Shown here: piece after piece, positions 17,105 to 26,068 of the stretch
How positions within the stretch are numbered: the stretch's first letter is position 1
Layout: the number at the start of each line of letters is the position of its first letter
NCBI GenBank assembly: GCA_902618565.1
Contig: CACNAX010000004.1
Coordinates: 1 to 64,000 of the forward strand
DNA length: 64,000 nucleotides
Direction: 5' to 3'
DNA from: an uncultured Pelagibacteraceae bacterium
Lineage (GTDB): Bacteria; Pseudomonadota; Alphaproteobacteria; Pelagibacterales; Pelagibacteraceae
Program-made: the position numbers and the translations under genes
Notes under the pieces: generated by a model
The model's input: only the letters and a program-made list of their open reading frames with translations
Database searches by the model: none
Told to the model about the DNA's origin: nothing

Positions 17105-17875
17105 TTACTTAACTGTTACTGTAACAATCGGCTCTTCAGCCCAAATCTGACACAAATTACTTCCATTATTACTTACTCCAACTGCGTTTCGTGTTCCAAA
17201 AGAAATATCTACTGTTGGTGGCTTAGTTGTTACTTTATATGGAGTAGTAAGTTTATAAATTAAAATATGGTCTGCGTCTGAACTTCCGTCTGCATGTTGA
17301 GTTTGGGCAGCCGAAGAACCCGTGCCTTGTGCATAAGTCATTGTTTGATCATCAGTAGCATTACTGCAAGCTGCATTATTACATCTTGTATATTGATCGT
17401 TAATTAAATAAAGTCTCATCTCAGCTCTAGTACCTCCCTCAGCGACTGCAGGCTTATGTGTGTATTTATCTGTTGCTTCATCAGTTGCATATTGTGAGTC
17501 GGCTGTTGCGATAGTTACACATGCATCAGTATTTGCATCTCCTCCAGTAATTGCTGTCTCTGATCTAACTGAAAATTTTCTATCAATTGTAACTCGAACA
17601 TGGGTATAAGTTTCTCCAAGTGGTAATAAAGCTGGAGTTCCATAACTTGCTGCGGATGATCCTGCTGATACTGACGCAATATCAACCTCCTTATCGCCTG
17701 TTCCAACCACAACAGAATTATCACAACTAGTAACTCCTGTGCTTGCAGTACAAAATTCAAGTTTTCTCATTGTAACTTTATAAATATCTGCCGCTCCAGT
17801 TGCAGAATAAGAATAATTAATAAATATTGTAAAAATAAAAGTTGTCAGAGATATAATTTTAAATATTTTATTCAT
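17105..17875 (-). CDS. Secreted Cys- and Thr-rich protein of unknown function
   Basis: The 256-residue protein has a signal peptide (residues 1-25, cleavage near SYS|A). The mature part is rich in Ala, Thr, Ser and Asp and has alternating beta-like segments. Cys pairs occur in CTASTGVTSC and CNNAAC, with single Cys in DACVT and NLCQIW. I recognise no family. It starts on the last base of the upstream inverse-autotransporter barrel gene (TAATG), so the two are translationally coupled. It may be the passenger or partner of that barrel. Confidence 0.65.
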   Translation of the reverse strand: MNKIFKIISLTTFIFTIFINYSYSATGAADIYKVTMRKLEFCTASTGVTSCDNSVVVGTGDKEVDIASVSAGSSAASYGTPALLPLGETYTHVRVTIDRKFSVRSETAITGGDANTDACVTIATADSQYATDEATDKYTHKPAVAEGGTRAEMRLYLINDQYTRCNNAACSNATDDQTMTYAQGTGSSAAQTQHADGSSDADHILIYKLTTPYKVTTKPPTVDISFGTRNAVGVSNNGSNLCQIWAEEPIVTVTVK

Positions 17876-18702
17876 TAGTCTGTTCTGGATATTGTTGCAT
17901 TGCCATTAAACTCGACAAATATTTTGTTATTACGTTTAACTTTAGTTAACATTTGATCTGACATATCAGTCTTTTTTCTCCACATATCATCACTGATACC
18001 ATCGCTTAAAGTAGGTCCATTTCTTGGGGGGTAGAAAAACATTAATTTCACATAATATTCATCATCAAGTCCTGCTCGATCTTTATCATCATACGCTATT
18101 TCAAAATTTAAATTTGGTGATAAAGACAATTCTGATCCAATCATTAGACCATCAACGTCATTTCTTTTAACTCCATCCCATGAATATGAATTTATAAATA
18201 TATCTGCCCAATGAATATAAGGTATCTGTGATGCAAGCCTCATATCATAACCATCTAAAACTCTCTCTCCATCTGCATCATCCAATCCAAAATAATTATT
18301 GAATGCGAAATTTAAAACTGCATTTCTCATCTCAAAACCAATACTTGATCTTAAATTACCCTCATCATCATAATCTACAAAAGCATTAATTCCTGCCATT
18401 GAAAACTTGTCTTCACTTAAAAATCTTTTTCCTAAACCAAGGTTTGCAACAAATCTGTCATCTGAATTTTTTTCTGTGTTGAAAAGTGATAGCTGTGTAA
18501 ATGTATTATTGCTTTGGTTTGAGTCTAATTCTCTTACTAATAAAATACTAAAATCAGCAGAATGATTTTCTCGTAAATCGATACTTAATTCTGTTTCACC
18601 ATCTCCAGGTATCAAATTAGATATGTAATCTGTTACCGCATCCGCATTTGATGCAGTAATAATAGATAAGTAACCAAGTATTATTAAAAAATACTTTTTC
18701 AT
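17875..18702 (-). CDS. Inverse-autotransporter-type beta-barrel protein (intimin/invasin barrel)
   Basis: The 275-residue exported protein has a signal peptide at residues 1-20 (ending ASNA|D). The body resembles the IAT_beta barrel of intimin/invasin: ANLGLGKRFLSEDKFSMAGINAFVDYD, then SSIGFEMRNAVLNFAFNNYF, GYDMRLASQIPYI, and alternating amphipathic strands to LNFEIAYDDKD and YYVKLMFFYPP. Intimins carry a long passenger after the barrel; here the protein ends about 50 residues past the last strand. The adjacent overlapping gene (17105-17875) may encode the surface partner. Confidence 0.68.
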   Translation of the reverse strand: MKKYFLIILGYLSIITASNADAVTDYISNLIPGDGETELSIDLRENHSADFSILLVRELDSNQSNNTFTQLSLFNTEKNSDDRFVANLGLGKRFLSEDKFSMAGINAFVDYDDEGNLRSSIGFEMRNAVLNFAFNNYFGLDDADGERVLDGYDMRLASQIPYIHWADIFINSYSWDGVKRNDVDGLMIGSELSLSPNLNFEIAYDDKDRAGLDDEYYVKLMFFYPPRNGPTLSDGISDDMWRKKTDMSDQMLTKVKRNNKIFVEFNGNATISRTD

Positions 18703-18749
18703 AGGTTACTTTTATATCTTTAATACTTAAAATTAAAGTTAATAATTAT

Positions 18750-19121
18750 TCACTTTTTAGTTGGTTTAAAAATTAAACAAGCTCCATTATTACAATATCT
18801 TTTTCCAGTCGGCTTTGGACCATCATCAAATATATGGCCATGATGTCCACCACATTTTTTACAATGATATTCTGTCCTTCCATATCCTAGAATATAATCC
18901 GTTTTAGTTTCAAAGACATCCGGGCTTGATTCATAGAACGAAGGCCAACCTGATCCACTTTCATATTTAGTTGATGAGTTGAATAACTTTTCATCACAAT
19001 TTACACAATGGTAAGACCCTTCTCTTTTTTCAATATTCAATTCACTTGTTCCTGGAGGTTCAGTTGCTTCATTGAATAAAATATTTTCTTGTTCTGGAGT
19101 TAAATTTGAATTTTTTTTCAT
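18750..19121 (-). CDS. msrB: Peptide-methionine (R)-S-oxide reductase
   Basis: The 123-residue MsrB has both zinc CXXC pairs (HCVNCDEKLF and HCKKCGG), the SGSGWPSFYE substrate loop, HHGHIFDDGPKPTGKRYC and the catalytic Cys in RYCNNGACLIF. It repairs the R-form of oxidised Met with thioredoxin as donor. It overlaps the upstream deacetylase-family gene by 1 nt and is the last gene of the apparent aceE-deacetylase-msrB run. Confidence 0.93.
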   Translation of the reverse strand: MKKNSNLTPEQENILFNEATEPPGTSELNIEKREGSYHCVNCDEKLFNSSTKYESGSGWPSFYESSPDVFETKTDYILGYGRTEYHCKKCGGHHGHIFDDGPKPTGKRYCNNGACLIFKPTKK

Positions 19122-20014
19122 TATAAAAATTTAGCACATGTTTTATGTAAACTAGAATGTAATTCTACTAGCTTATTAAAATCTTCGTTGTACCCACCTC
19201 CTAATACTCCACAAATGGGAATTTTATTTGAGAAGAAATTATCAATTACTATTTCATCTCTTTCAGATATACCATTATCAGAAATTTTTAGTTTACCCAA
19301 CCTGTCATTATAGTGAATATCAACTCCAGCGATATAGAAAACAAAATCAAACTCTTCTTCATTCAAGTATTTTAGGTTATTTTTTAAAATATCAATATAT
19401 TCTCTATCTTCTAAATTTTCCTCTAATTCAATATCAAGGTCACTTACTGATTTTTTTGCTGGATAATTAACTTTCGCATGCATGCTGAATGTAAAGACTT
19501 GATTATCATTTTTAAATATTTCAGAATTACCATTACCTTGGTGAACATCTAAATCAATAATTAAAATTCTGTTTGCTAAACCTCTTGTAGTTAAATATTT
19601 AGCTGCTACTGCAACATCATTAAAAACACAAAATCCAGCTCCTTCATTAGATGTTGCATGATGACTGCCTCCTGCAGTATTGCATGCTATGCCATAGTTT
19701 AAAGCTAGTTTTGTTGCTAGAACAGTTCCTCCTGTCGCTACAAAGGATCTTCTCACAACGCTATCAACTAATGGAAAACCAATTTTTCTAATCTCGTTTT
19801 TATCTAAAGTTTTATTTTTTATTTTATTTATATAGTCTTCTGTATGTGCCTCTTTTAAAGTTTCTACTGAGCATGGCTCAGGAATAAAGAAATTTTTAAC
19901 TATTTTATTTTTGATTAATGCTTTAGCTAACTCTCCAAATTTTTTTATTGGAAATTTATTGTCATCATTTAATTGAGCTTCATAATCTTTATGATTGACG
20001 ACAGGTAATTCCAT
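19121..20014 (-). CDS. Histone-deacetylase-superfamily hydrolase
   Basis: The 297-residue HDAC-fold protein shows the His pair in GGSHHATSNEGAGFCVFND, the metal ligands in IDLDVHQGNG and GVDIHYNDRLGKL, and the C-terminal GGGYN with the catalytic Tyr. Bacterial members deacetylate acetylpolyamines or acetyl-lysine or act in acetoin use; the substrate here is open. It lies 15 nt downstream of aceE and overlaps msrB. Co-expression with the acetyl-CoA-forming enzyme suggests, but does not show, a link to acetyl metabolism. Confidence 0.85.
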   Translation of the reverse strand: MELPVVNHKDYEAQLNDDNKFPIKKFGELAKALIKNKIVKNFFIPEPCSVETLKEAHTEDYINKIKNKTLDKNEIRKIGFPLVDSVVRRSFVATGGTVLATKLALNYGIACNTAGGSHHATSNEGAGFCVFNDVAVAAKYLTTRGLANRILIIDLDVHQGNGNSEIFKNDNQVFTFSMHAKVNYPAKKSVSDLDIELEENLEDREYIDILKNNLKYLNEEEFDFVFYIAGVDIHYNDRLGKLKISDNGISERDEIVIDNFFSNKIPICGVLGGGYNEDFNKLVELHSSLHKTCAKFL

Positions 20015-20029
20015 AAATATTAGAAGGGA

Positions 20030-22684
20030 CTATACTTCCCAAGGATTATTTTTGTTATTATTGAGATTATATTTACTAATCGCTTTTTCTAATGTTTGTA
20101 ATGGGACTTTCTTATCTTCATAAAGTGTATACAAAGAACTTACGACTATATGTTTGCTATCTACCTCAAAAAAATCTCTTAAATTTTTTCGCGTATCACT
20201 TCTTCCAAATCCATCTGTGCCCATCGCTAGAAACTTATTATTTATGTGGCTAGAGATTAATTGTGAATATGATCTTACATAATCTGAAGTAGCAATTATA
20301 GGGTCGTCATTAGAAATTAGCTGCTGCAAATAATTTTGTTTTTTATTTGCAGGAGACAATGTGTTTTGTCTTAAAACTGATTTAGCATTTTTTTCTAGCT
20401 CTGAATAACTTGTTATGCTGTATAATCTTGTGCCAATTCCATATTCATCTTTAAGTATTTTAGAAGCTTCAATACATTCTCTAAAAATTGGTCCAGATCC
20501 TAATAAATTTATGTTTATTTTTTCATTTGATTGATCTTTAAATAGGTAGCCACCTTTTATTATTCCATCTTTATTTTTTATATCAATTTTTGGATGAGAG
20601 TACTTTTCATTATTAACGGTAATATAATAAAATTCATCTCTGCATTCTGTCATCATTCTTTTCATTCCTTCATCAAATATAATTGCAAGCTCGCTTGCAA
20701 AACAAGGATCGTAGGATTTTAAATTTGGAAATGTTGAAGCAATTATATGACTTTGTCCATCTTGGTGCTGCAATCCTTCTCCAGCTAAAGTAGTTCGGCC
20801 AGCTGTTGCACCAATCAAAAATCCTCTAGGCATTTGATCAGCTGCCGCCCAAATCAAATCTCCAATTCTTTGAAAACCAAACATTGAATAAAAAATATAA
20901 AACGGCATCATTGGAAAATTATGATTGCTGTAAGATGTAGCTGCTGCTAGCCATGAAGATATGGCTCCGGCTTCATTAATTCCTTCCTCTAATAATTGTC
21001 CTGTTTTTGATTCTTGATATTTCAAAATTGAAGTCGCATCTTCGGGTTCATATAACTGACCTTCTGGTGAATATATTCCAATTTGTGAAAATAAATTAGC
21101 CATTCCAAAAGTCCTAGCTTCATCAGCAACTATTGGGACAACTCTTTTTCCAAACTCTTTATCTCTCATTATGTTTCCTAAGGACCTTACCAATCCAGTC
21201 GTTGTTGAATATTCTCTATCACTTTCTTCGAATAAAAAGTTTGAATGTTTTTCAATTTTTGGAGTAGCTAATTCAACTTCTTTAAAGCTTCTTTTGGGTA
21301 AAGATCCCCCTAAAGCTTCCCTTCTTTTCTTTAAGTATTTTATTTCCTCTGAATTTTCATCTGGCTTATAAAACTCCATGTTTTCTAGTTTATTATCTGG
21401 AATATCTAATTGAAAACGATCTCTAAACTCTTTCAATGCATCAAGATTTAATTCTTTTTGCTGGTGGTTGGTCATTTTTGACTCTCCTGCTTTACCCATT
21501 CCATAACCTTTTTTTGTTTTAGCTAAAATAACTGTAGGTTTACCCTTAGTTTTAACTGCAGCATTAAAGGCAGCATAAAGTTTTTTAAAATCATGACCTC
21601 CCCTTTTAAGTTTATCAATTTCATCTTTACTGAGTGAAGAAACCAATTTTAAAACTTCTGGATCCTCTGCAAAAAAGTTTTTGAGATTATATTCTCCATC
21701 TCTTGCACCTAATGTTTGATATTTTCCATCAACGGTTTTAGCAAAACGCTTTAACAACAAATGATCTTTATCTTGTTGAAAAATTTTATCCCATTCAGAT
21801 CCCCATAGAACTTTAATTACATTCCATCCATTAGCTTTAAAGATTGTTTCAAGTTCCTGAATTATTTGTCCATTACCTCTTACAGGTCCATCTAATCTTT
21901 GGAGATTACAATTTATAATAAAAGTTAAATTATCTAACTTTTCTCTTGAAGCGATAGATAATCCAGCCAAACTTTCAGGTTCGTCCATTTCACCATCGCC
22001 AAATAAACCCCATACTCTTTTATTAGTTTTTAGTAAGTTTCTATTTTCTAAATATTTCATGAAACGAGCCTGATAAATTGCATTAACTAGACCTATTCCC
22101 ATTGATGATGTGGTAAATGTCCAATAATCTCGCATCAAATAAGGATGGCAGTAAGAAGAGAGTCCTTGCTCGTTTAATTCTTGTCTATAATGTTCCAAAT
22201 GATTTTTAGTTAATCTTCCCTCTAAAAAAGATCTTGCGTATATCCCAGTTGTACACTGCGATTGATAAAAAATTAAATCTGCTTCATCACCACCTTTAAA
22301 AAAATGATTAAATCCTGTTTCAAATACTTCAGCGAAAGATGCATAACTTGCTATATGTCCTCCAAGCCCACCATAATTTTTATTTGCTTTCATAACCATA
22401 GTTAAAGCATTCCATCTTAAAATTGCTGTTATTTTTTCCTCAATTGCTAAATCTCCAGGATAAATTCCTTGATCATATTGAGATATCGTATTTCTGTATG
22501 GTGAATATGGAACTGGTGAATATAATACTCTTAAATCTTTTGCTCTTTTCTCAAGTTTTTCTAAAATTAGTTTGGCACCCTCTCTACCATGATTTTCAAC
22601 TACTGCATCAAGAGAGTCTAACCAATCATTTAACTCTTGATTATCTAATTTTTGATTTTGATTAGCTTTAAATTCTTTGCTCAT
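20030..22684 (-). CDS. aceE: Pyruvate dehydrogenase E1 component, homodimeric type
   Basis: This is a protein of 884 residues, matching the length of E. coli-type AceE. It catalyses thiamine-diphosphate-dependent decarboxylation of pyruvate and acetyl transfer to E2. Visible features are PYRNTISQYDQGIYPGDLAIEEK near the N-terminus, the ThDP motif GDGEMDEPES through NLTFIINCNLQRLDGPVRGNG, KTKKGYGMG, and GRTTLAGEGLQHQDGQSH. An earlier TTG would add six residues, but it overlaps a TATAAT box. The ATG giving MSKEF aligns with the usual start. E2 and E3 genes are not adjacent. Two small genes (deacetylase family, msrB) follow. Confidence 0.95.
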   Translation of the reverse strand: MSKEFKANQNQKLDNQELNDWLDSLDAVVENHGREGAKLILEKLEKRAKDLRVLYSPVPYSPYRNTISQYDQGIYPGDLAIEEKITAILRWNALTMVMKANKNYGGLGGHIASYASFAEVFETGFNHFFKGGDEADLIFYQSQCTTGIYARSFLEGRLTKNHLEHYRQELNEQGLSSYCHPYLMRDYWTFTTSSMGIGLVNAIYQARFMKYLENRNLLKTNKRVWGLFGDGEMDEPESLAGLSIASREKLDNLTFIINCNLQRLDGPVRGNGQIIQELETIFKANGWNVIKVLWGSEWDKIFQQDKDHLLLKRFAKTVDGKYQTLGARDGEYNLKNFFAEDPEVLKLVSSLSKDEIDKLKRGGHDFKKLYAAFNAAVKTKGKPTVILAKTKKGYGMGKAGESKMTNHQQKELNLDALKEFRDRFQLDIPDNKLENMEFYKPDENSEEIKYLKKRREALGGSLPKRSFKEVELATPKIEKHSNFLFEESDREYSTTTGLVRSLGNIMRDKEFGKRVVPIVADEARTFGMANLFSQIGIYSPEGQLYEPEDATSILKYQESKTGQLLEEGINEAGAISSWLAAATSYSNHNFPMMPFYIFYSMFGFQRIGDLIWAAADQMPRGFLIGATAGRTTLAGEGLQHQDGQSHIIASTFPNLKSYDPCFASELAIIFDEGMKRMMTECRDEFYYITVNNEKYSHPKIDIKNKDGIIKGGYLFKDQSNEKININLLGSGPIFRECIEASKILKDEYGIGTRLYSITSYSELEKNAKSVLRQNTLSPANKKQNYLQQLISNDDPIIATSDYVRSYSQLISSHINNKFLAMGTDGFGRSDTRKNLRDFFEVDSKHIVVSSLYTLYEDKKVPLQTLEKAISKYNLNNNKNNPWEV

Positions 22685-22691
22685 CAAATTA

Positions 22692-22697
22692 ATTATA
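22692..22697 (-). promoter_or_regulatory. Candidate -10 box immediately upstream of aceE
   Basis: A perfect TATAAT on the minus strand (in TGTATAATTAATTTGATG) ends 7 nt before the chosen aceE ATG, where transcription would start at or within a base or two of the start codon. No purine-rich ribosome site lies between them. No good -35 hexamer is 16-18 nt upstream. In DNA this AT-rich a chance TATAAT is possible. Confidence 0.4.
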
Positions 22698-22743
22698 CAC
22701 AAAAAATTAAAATTTATATCTGTAAAAATTGTCTTAATTTAAT

Positions 22744-23694
22744 TTACTCAATGACCCTTTTTGGTTTACCAGATATAAAACTATCTAGATTCTCTATCAT
22801 TTGAGTGTAGAAAGTTTCATAATTTTCGGCAGTTACATAACCAATGTGAGGAAGTAAAAGAGCATTCTGTACGAATCTAAGCTTATGGCTCTCAGGAAGT
22901 GGTTCTTTTTCGTAAACATCTATGCCTGCGCCAGCTATAATATTTGTTGATAATGCTATAATTAAATCATCTTCATTAACTATTTCACCTCTTGAAGTGT
23001 TTATTAAATATGAAGTTTTTTTCATTTTCTCAAATTCTTTAATAGTAATACAATCTCTATATCTATCTCCTCCTTGAACGTGAATTGACAGAAAGTCTGA
23101 ATTTTCAATTAAGTCGTCTTTGCTACAAGGTAAAACATCAAGCTCTTTACATTTATCTAAGTTTAAATTTTCACTCCAAGCCATAATTTGCATACCAAAA
23201 GCTTTACCAATTTTTGCAACTTCAGAACCTACTCTACCCAATCCAAGTAAACCTAATATCTTACCTTTAAGCTCCACTCCAATAGTTGACTGCCAGTAAC
23301 CTTGATACATATTATCTATTTCTGTTTTAAAATTTCTTGCAAGTCCCAGAATTAAAGCCCAAGTTAACTCTGGCGTTGGGTTACTATTGATTTCAGTGCC
23401 AGTAACCAAAATTTTATTTTTCTTAGCTGCATCTAAATCTATAGATTTGTTTCTCATTCCACTTGTAACAATTAGTTTTAATTTTTTTAAACTTTCTATT
23501 AATTGTTTTGTTATTTTTGTTCTTTCTCGCATTATAAAAAGTACTTCAAATTCTTTCAGTTGTTCTATTGCATCATCCTCATTTTCAAAAGGCTGATTAA
23601 AAATTTGAAATTCATATTTTGAAGATAATTTTTTAAGATCAATAAAATCTTTTGCAATGTTTTGATAATCGTCGAGTATAGCTACTTTAAGCAT
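22744..23694 (-). CDS. D-isomer-specific 2-hydroxyacid dehydrogenase
   Basis: The 316-residue protein starts at the ATG giving MLKVAILDDYQ; a longer frame to 23772 adds 26 residues that overlap the upstream permease gene and resemble no known N-terminus. The NAD-binding motif is GLLGLGRVGSEVAKIGKAFGM. The catalytic Arg is in NTSRGEIVN, the Glu in VYEKEPLP, and the His in LLPHIGYVT. It interconverts a 2-oxoacid and a D-2-hydroxyacid in the cytoplasm; the substrate is unknown. It overlaps the EamA gene by 8 nt and follows the DadA-like gene, a plausible set for D-amino-acid or hydroxyacid use. Confidence 0.88.
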   Translation of the reverse strand: MLKVAILDDYQNIAKDFIDLKKLSSKYEFQIFNQPFENEDDAIEQLKEFEVLFIMRERTKITKQLIESLKKLKLIVTSGMRNKSIDLDAAKKNKILVTGTEINSNPTPELTWALILGLARNFKTEIDNMYQGYWQSTIGVELKGKILGLLGLGRVGSEVAKIGKAFGMQIMAWSENLNLDKCKELDVLPCSKDDLIENSDFLSIHVQGGDRYRDCITIKEFEKMKKTSYLINTSRGEIVNEDDLIIALSTNIIAGAGIDVYEKEPLPESHKLRFVQNALLLPHIGYVTAENYETFYTQMIENLDSFISGKPKRVIE

Positions 23695-24592
23695 TTTTTT
23701 TGTTTGAAAGTAATATCCCTGAAATAATAAATATTCCACCGATATAATGATAAAATAGCAATACTTCATCAAATATTACCATTGCAAGAATTGCTGCAAG
23801 AATTGGCATTAAATGTAAATAAATTCCTGCTCTATTAGCACCTATTAAAGCAACACCTTTTATCCAGAAAAAGAAAGAAATGATACCAGGCAACAAAACA
23901 ACATAAGACAAAACAAGAATGAAATTTGTATTAATTGTAATTCGATTGCCAATGTAAATATAATCTATTGCATACATTGGTATAAGAAATATTACACCAA
24001 GACCAATAACAACTTGAAGTAAAGTTATAGGAGATAATCCATAATTTTTTTTTTTTAAAAGAGCTGAATATAGTGACCAGGATATCATTGCAAATAATGC
24101 AAATAAATCTCCTTTTTCAAAAGCTAAATTTTTAAAGACTTCAAAATCTGCTTTTGAAATTATAAATAATACACCTAGTAAAGAAAATATTACTCCCAAA
24201 ACTTGAAAGGTATTTGTTTTTTCTATTTTTAAAATAATTGAAAATAAAATAATCATAACTGGGACAGTTGAGATCATAAGTACACCTGTAATCACTTGTG
24301 TAGTTTTCAAAGAATAAAAAAGTGCTGAATTAAAAATACTGACTGCTGTTATTCCTAAAAAACATAAGAGATAAATATTTTTAAAAATTAATTCCTTTTT
24401 TTCAATCATCTCTTTATAAGTAAAAGGTAATAAAATTAGAAACGCCAGTGACCACCTTAATATGTTTAATGAAATTGGAGGTATGTCATTTAAACCTGCT
24501 ATCTTTCCAACAATAAAATTTCCTGACCAAAACAGAGCTGCTAAAAAAAGCAAAATAGATGCAATTATGATATTACTTTTATTTTCAAGCAT
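23687..24592 (-). CDS. EamA/DMT-superfamily permease
   Basis: The 301-residue protein has ten hydrophobic spans in two EamA repeats. Family segments include LFWSGNFIVGKIAG near the start, VFSLLGVLFIISKAD at the end of repeat one and GGIFIISGILLSNKK at the C-terminus. The direction and substrate of transport are not predictable. Its position between a DadA-like dehydrogenase and a 2-hydroxyacid dehydrogenase suggests transport of an amino acid or keto acid. Confidence 0.85.
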   Translation of the reverse strand: MLENKSNIIIASILLFLAALFWSGNFIVGKIAGLNDIPPISLNILRWSLAFLILLPFTYKEMIEKKELIFKNIYLLCFLGITAVSIFNSALFYSLKTTQVITGVLMISTVPVMIILFSIILKIEKTNTFQVLGVIFSLLGVLFIISKADFEVFKNLAFEKGDLFALFAMISWSLYSALLKKKNYGLSPITLLQVVIGLGVIFLIPMYAIDYIYIGNRITINTNFILVLSYVVLLPGIISFFFWIKGVALIGANRAGIYLHLMPILAAILAMVIFDEVLLFYHYIGGIFIISGILLSNKKNA

Positions 24593-24619
24593 TAAATAGA
24601 GTACTATAAAAGATTACTT

Positions 24620-25861
24620 TTAACTAAACCTTATTGAGCTGTATGGTTGCAGATCTAAGTTAGTATTCTCACCTGAGATCATTTTAGATATAATTTTTCC
24701 TGATATTGCACCAAGTGTCCAACCTAAATGATGATGACCAAATGAATAAAAAACATTTTTATAGTTTTTTGAAGGCCCTAAGACTGGTAGAAAATCTGGC
24801 AATGTAGGTCTAAAACCAAGCCACTCATCTTTATGTTCTGGTAACCCATCTAACATATCTTTTGCGTTTAATATCAAGTTTTTTATTCTCGATTTAGATG
24901 GAGAGTTTTCTAAACCTCCAAATTCTACAGTTCCGACAACACGCAACCCCTGTTCCATTGGTGTCATTCCAAAACCTCTATTTGCATAAACAATAGGTCT
25001 TGAAATTAAATGGTCATAATCTTTGAAGTGAACATGATAGCCTCTCTCAGTATCTAAAGGAATATTTTCATGTAATTTATCAGTTAATCTTTTTGAGAAT
25101 GCTCCACATGCAACAACAAGTTTATCAAAAATAAATCTTTGTGTTTCAGTTCTAAGAACCGGTTTTTCTTCATCAAAATCAATATCTTGAATATTTAATT
25201 TTAAAAATTTTCCACCTTTGTTTACAAAATTTTCAAATAACTTTATTAAAATTTTTCTTGGATTTCTTGCGTGTCTTGCATAATCATAAAATACCCCACC
25301 ATGATAAAATGGTTTTAAGTTTGGCTCTAAATCGTGAATTTCCTTTTTATTTACTAGTTGTTGCTTCACACCAAGCTGATCTCTTATTCTAATTTCTAGT
25401 TCTCTACTTTTCATATTTTGATCAGTCCAAACATAAAGAATGCCATTATTTTCAACTAATCCTTCTAAATCAATTTCGTCAAATAATTCATCGAATGCCG
25501 GCAAAGACTGATCTAAAATTTGGTGCATATTTTTAGCAGTATGCATCATTTTTTCTTGTCTACAATTTAATATAAATCTTGCAAACCAAGGGATCATCTT
25601 TGGCACATAGTTCCACTTTAAAGCTAGAGGTCCTCTTGAACTAATTAACATCGAAGGAACATCTGCTATAACATCTGGTCTGTTTAAAGGAACGGACGCA
25701 TAAGGAGAAAAGTGGCCAGCATTTCCATATGATGCTGCACTGCCGGGCTCTTCTCTATCAAAAAGTGTAACCTGAAAACCTTTTTTTTGAAGAAATAAAG
25801 CATTGCAAACACCTTGAATGCCTGCTCCAATAATTCCAATTTTAAGATTTTTTTCAAACAC
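24620..25861 (-). CDS. D-amino-acid dehydrogenase-like FAD oxidoreductase
   Basis: The 413-residue DAO-family flavoprotein has an N-terminal FAD-binding Rossmann motif (IGIIGAGIQGVCNALFL), then REEPGSAASYGNAGHFSP, which is diagnostic of DadA-type enzymes. It has a C-terminal GFRPTLPDFLPVLGPS and GHHHLGWTLG. DadA oxidises D-amino acids to 2-oxoacids and passes electrons to the respiratory chain. The start is GTG with no clear ribosome site. A TATAAT (25891-25896, minus) lies 30 nt upstream. It heads the run dadA-like, EamA, 2-hydroxyacid dehydrogenase. Confidence 0.85.
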   Translation of the reverse strand: MFEKNLKIGIIGAGIQGVCNALFLQKKGFQVTLFDREEPGSAASYGNAGHFSPYASVPLNRPDVIADVPSMLISSRGPLALKWNYVPKMIPWFARFILNCRQEKMMHTAKNMHQILDQSLPAFDELFDEIDLEGLVENNGILYVWTDQNMKSRELEIRIRDQLGVKQQLVNKKEIHDLEPNLKPFYHGGVFYDYARHARNPRKILIKLFENFVNKGGKFLKLNIQDIDFDEEKPVLRTETQRFIFDKLVVACGAFSKRLTDKLHENIPLDTERGYHVHFKDYDHLISRPIVYANRGFGMTPMEQGLRVVGTVEFGGLENSPSKSRIKNLILNAKDMLDGLPEHKDEWLGFRPTLPDFLPVLGPSKNYKNVFYSFGHHHLGWTLGAISGKIISKMISGENTNLDLQPYSSIRFS

Positions 25862-25933
25862 ACTGTAAATATATTTTCTAAGACATACTTATTATATATG
25901 ATATTTGATCGCGGGTTTATTTTACCTAAATTC

Positions 25934-26068
25934 TTAATTGCCTATAGAAATTAGGGTTAGGTCGTCACTTAACTAATTATCCACAGCATTATTAATTACC
26001 GTATTTGATATATCTGATAATTGTTTGTTAGAGTCTGTATTAAAATTTTGCTCTATAATTTTCAATGC
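25934..26068 (-). pseudogene. Remnant C-terminal tail of a third Amt-PP2C gene
   Basis: The gap after the 745-residue Amt-PP2C gene is not empty. In a different frame, starting at the very end of that gene, the minus strand reads ALKIIEQNFNTDSNKQLSDI, then SNTVINNAVDN, a TAG, and LSDDLTLISIGN with a terminal TAA. It lines up without gaps with the last 44 residues of the other Amt-PP2C protein (28717-30867). The amber codon (25973-25975) sits where that protein has Lys, one base change from AAG. It contains the last PP2C metal-site motif (SDDLTL). With no start or upstream domain it is a relic of a deletion between tandem copies. Confidence 0.85.

Noticed and set aside
22685..22702. TTG start giving a longer AceE
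   Set aside because: It falls within the TATAAT region and adds residues not aligned with known AceE N-termini.
23695..23772. 26-residue N-terminal extension of the 2-hydroxyacid dehydrogenase
   Set aside because: It lies within the 3' end of the EamA gene, and MLKVAILDD is the standard start of the fold.
25934..26061. Stop-codon read-through producing a longer Amt-PP2C copy 1
   Set aside because: The tail is in a different frame from copy 1, which already has its own complete PP2C end; a relic of another copy explains it better.
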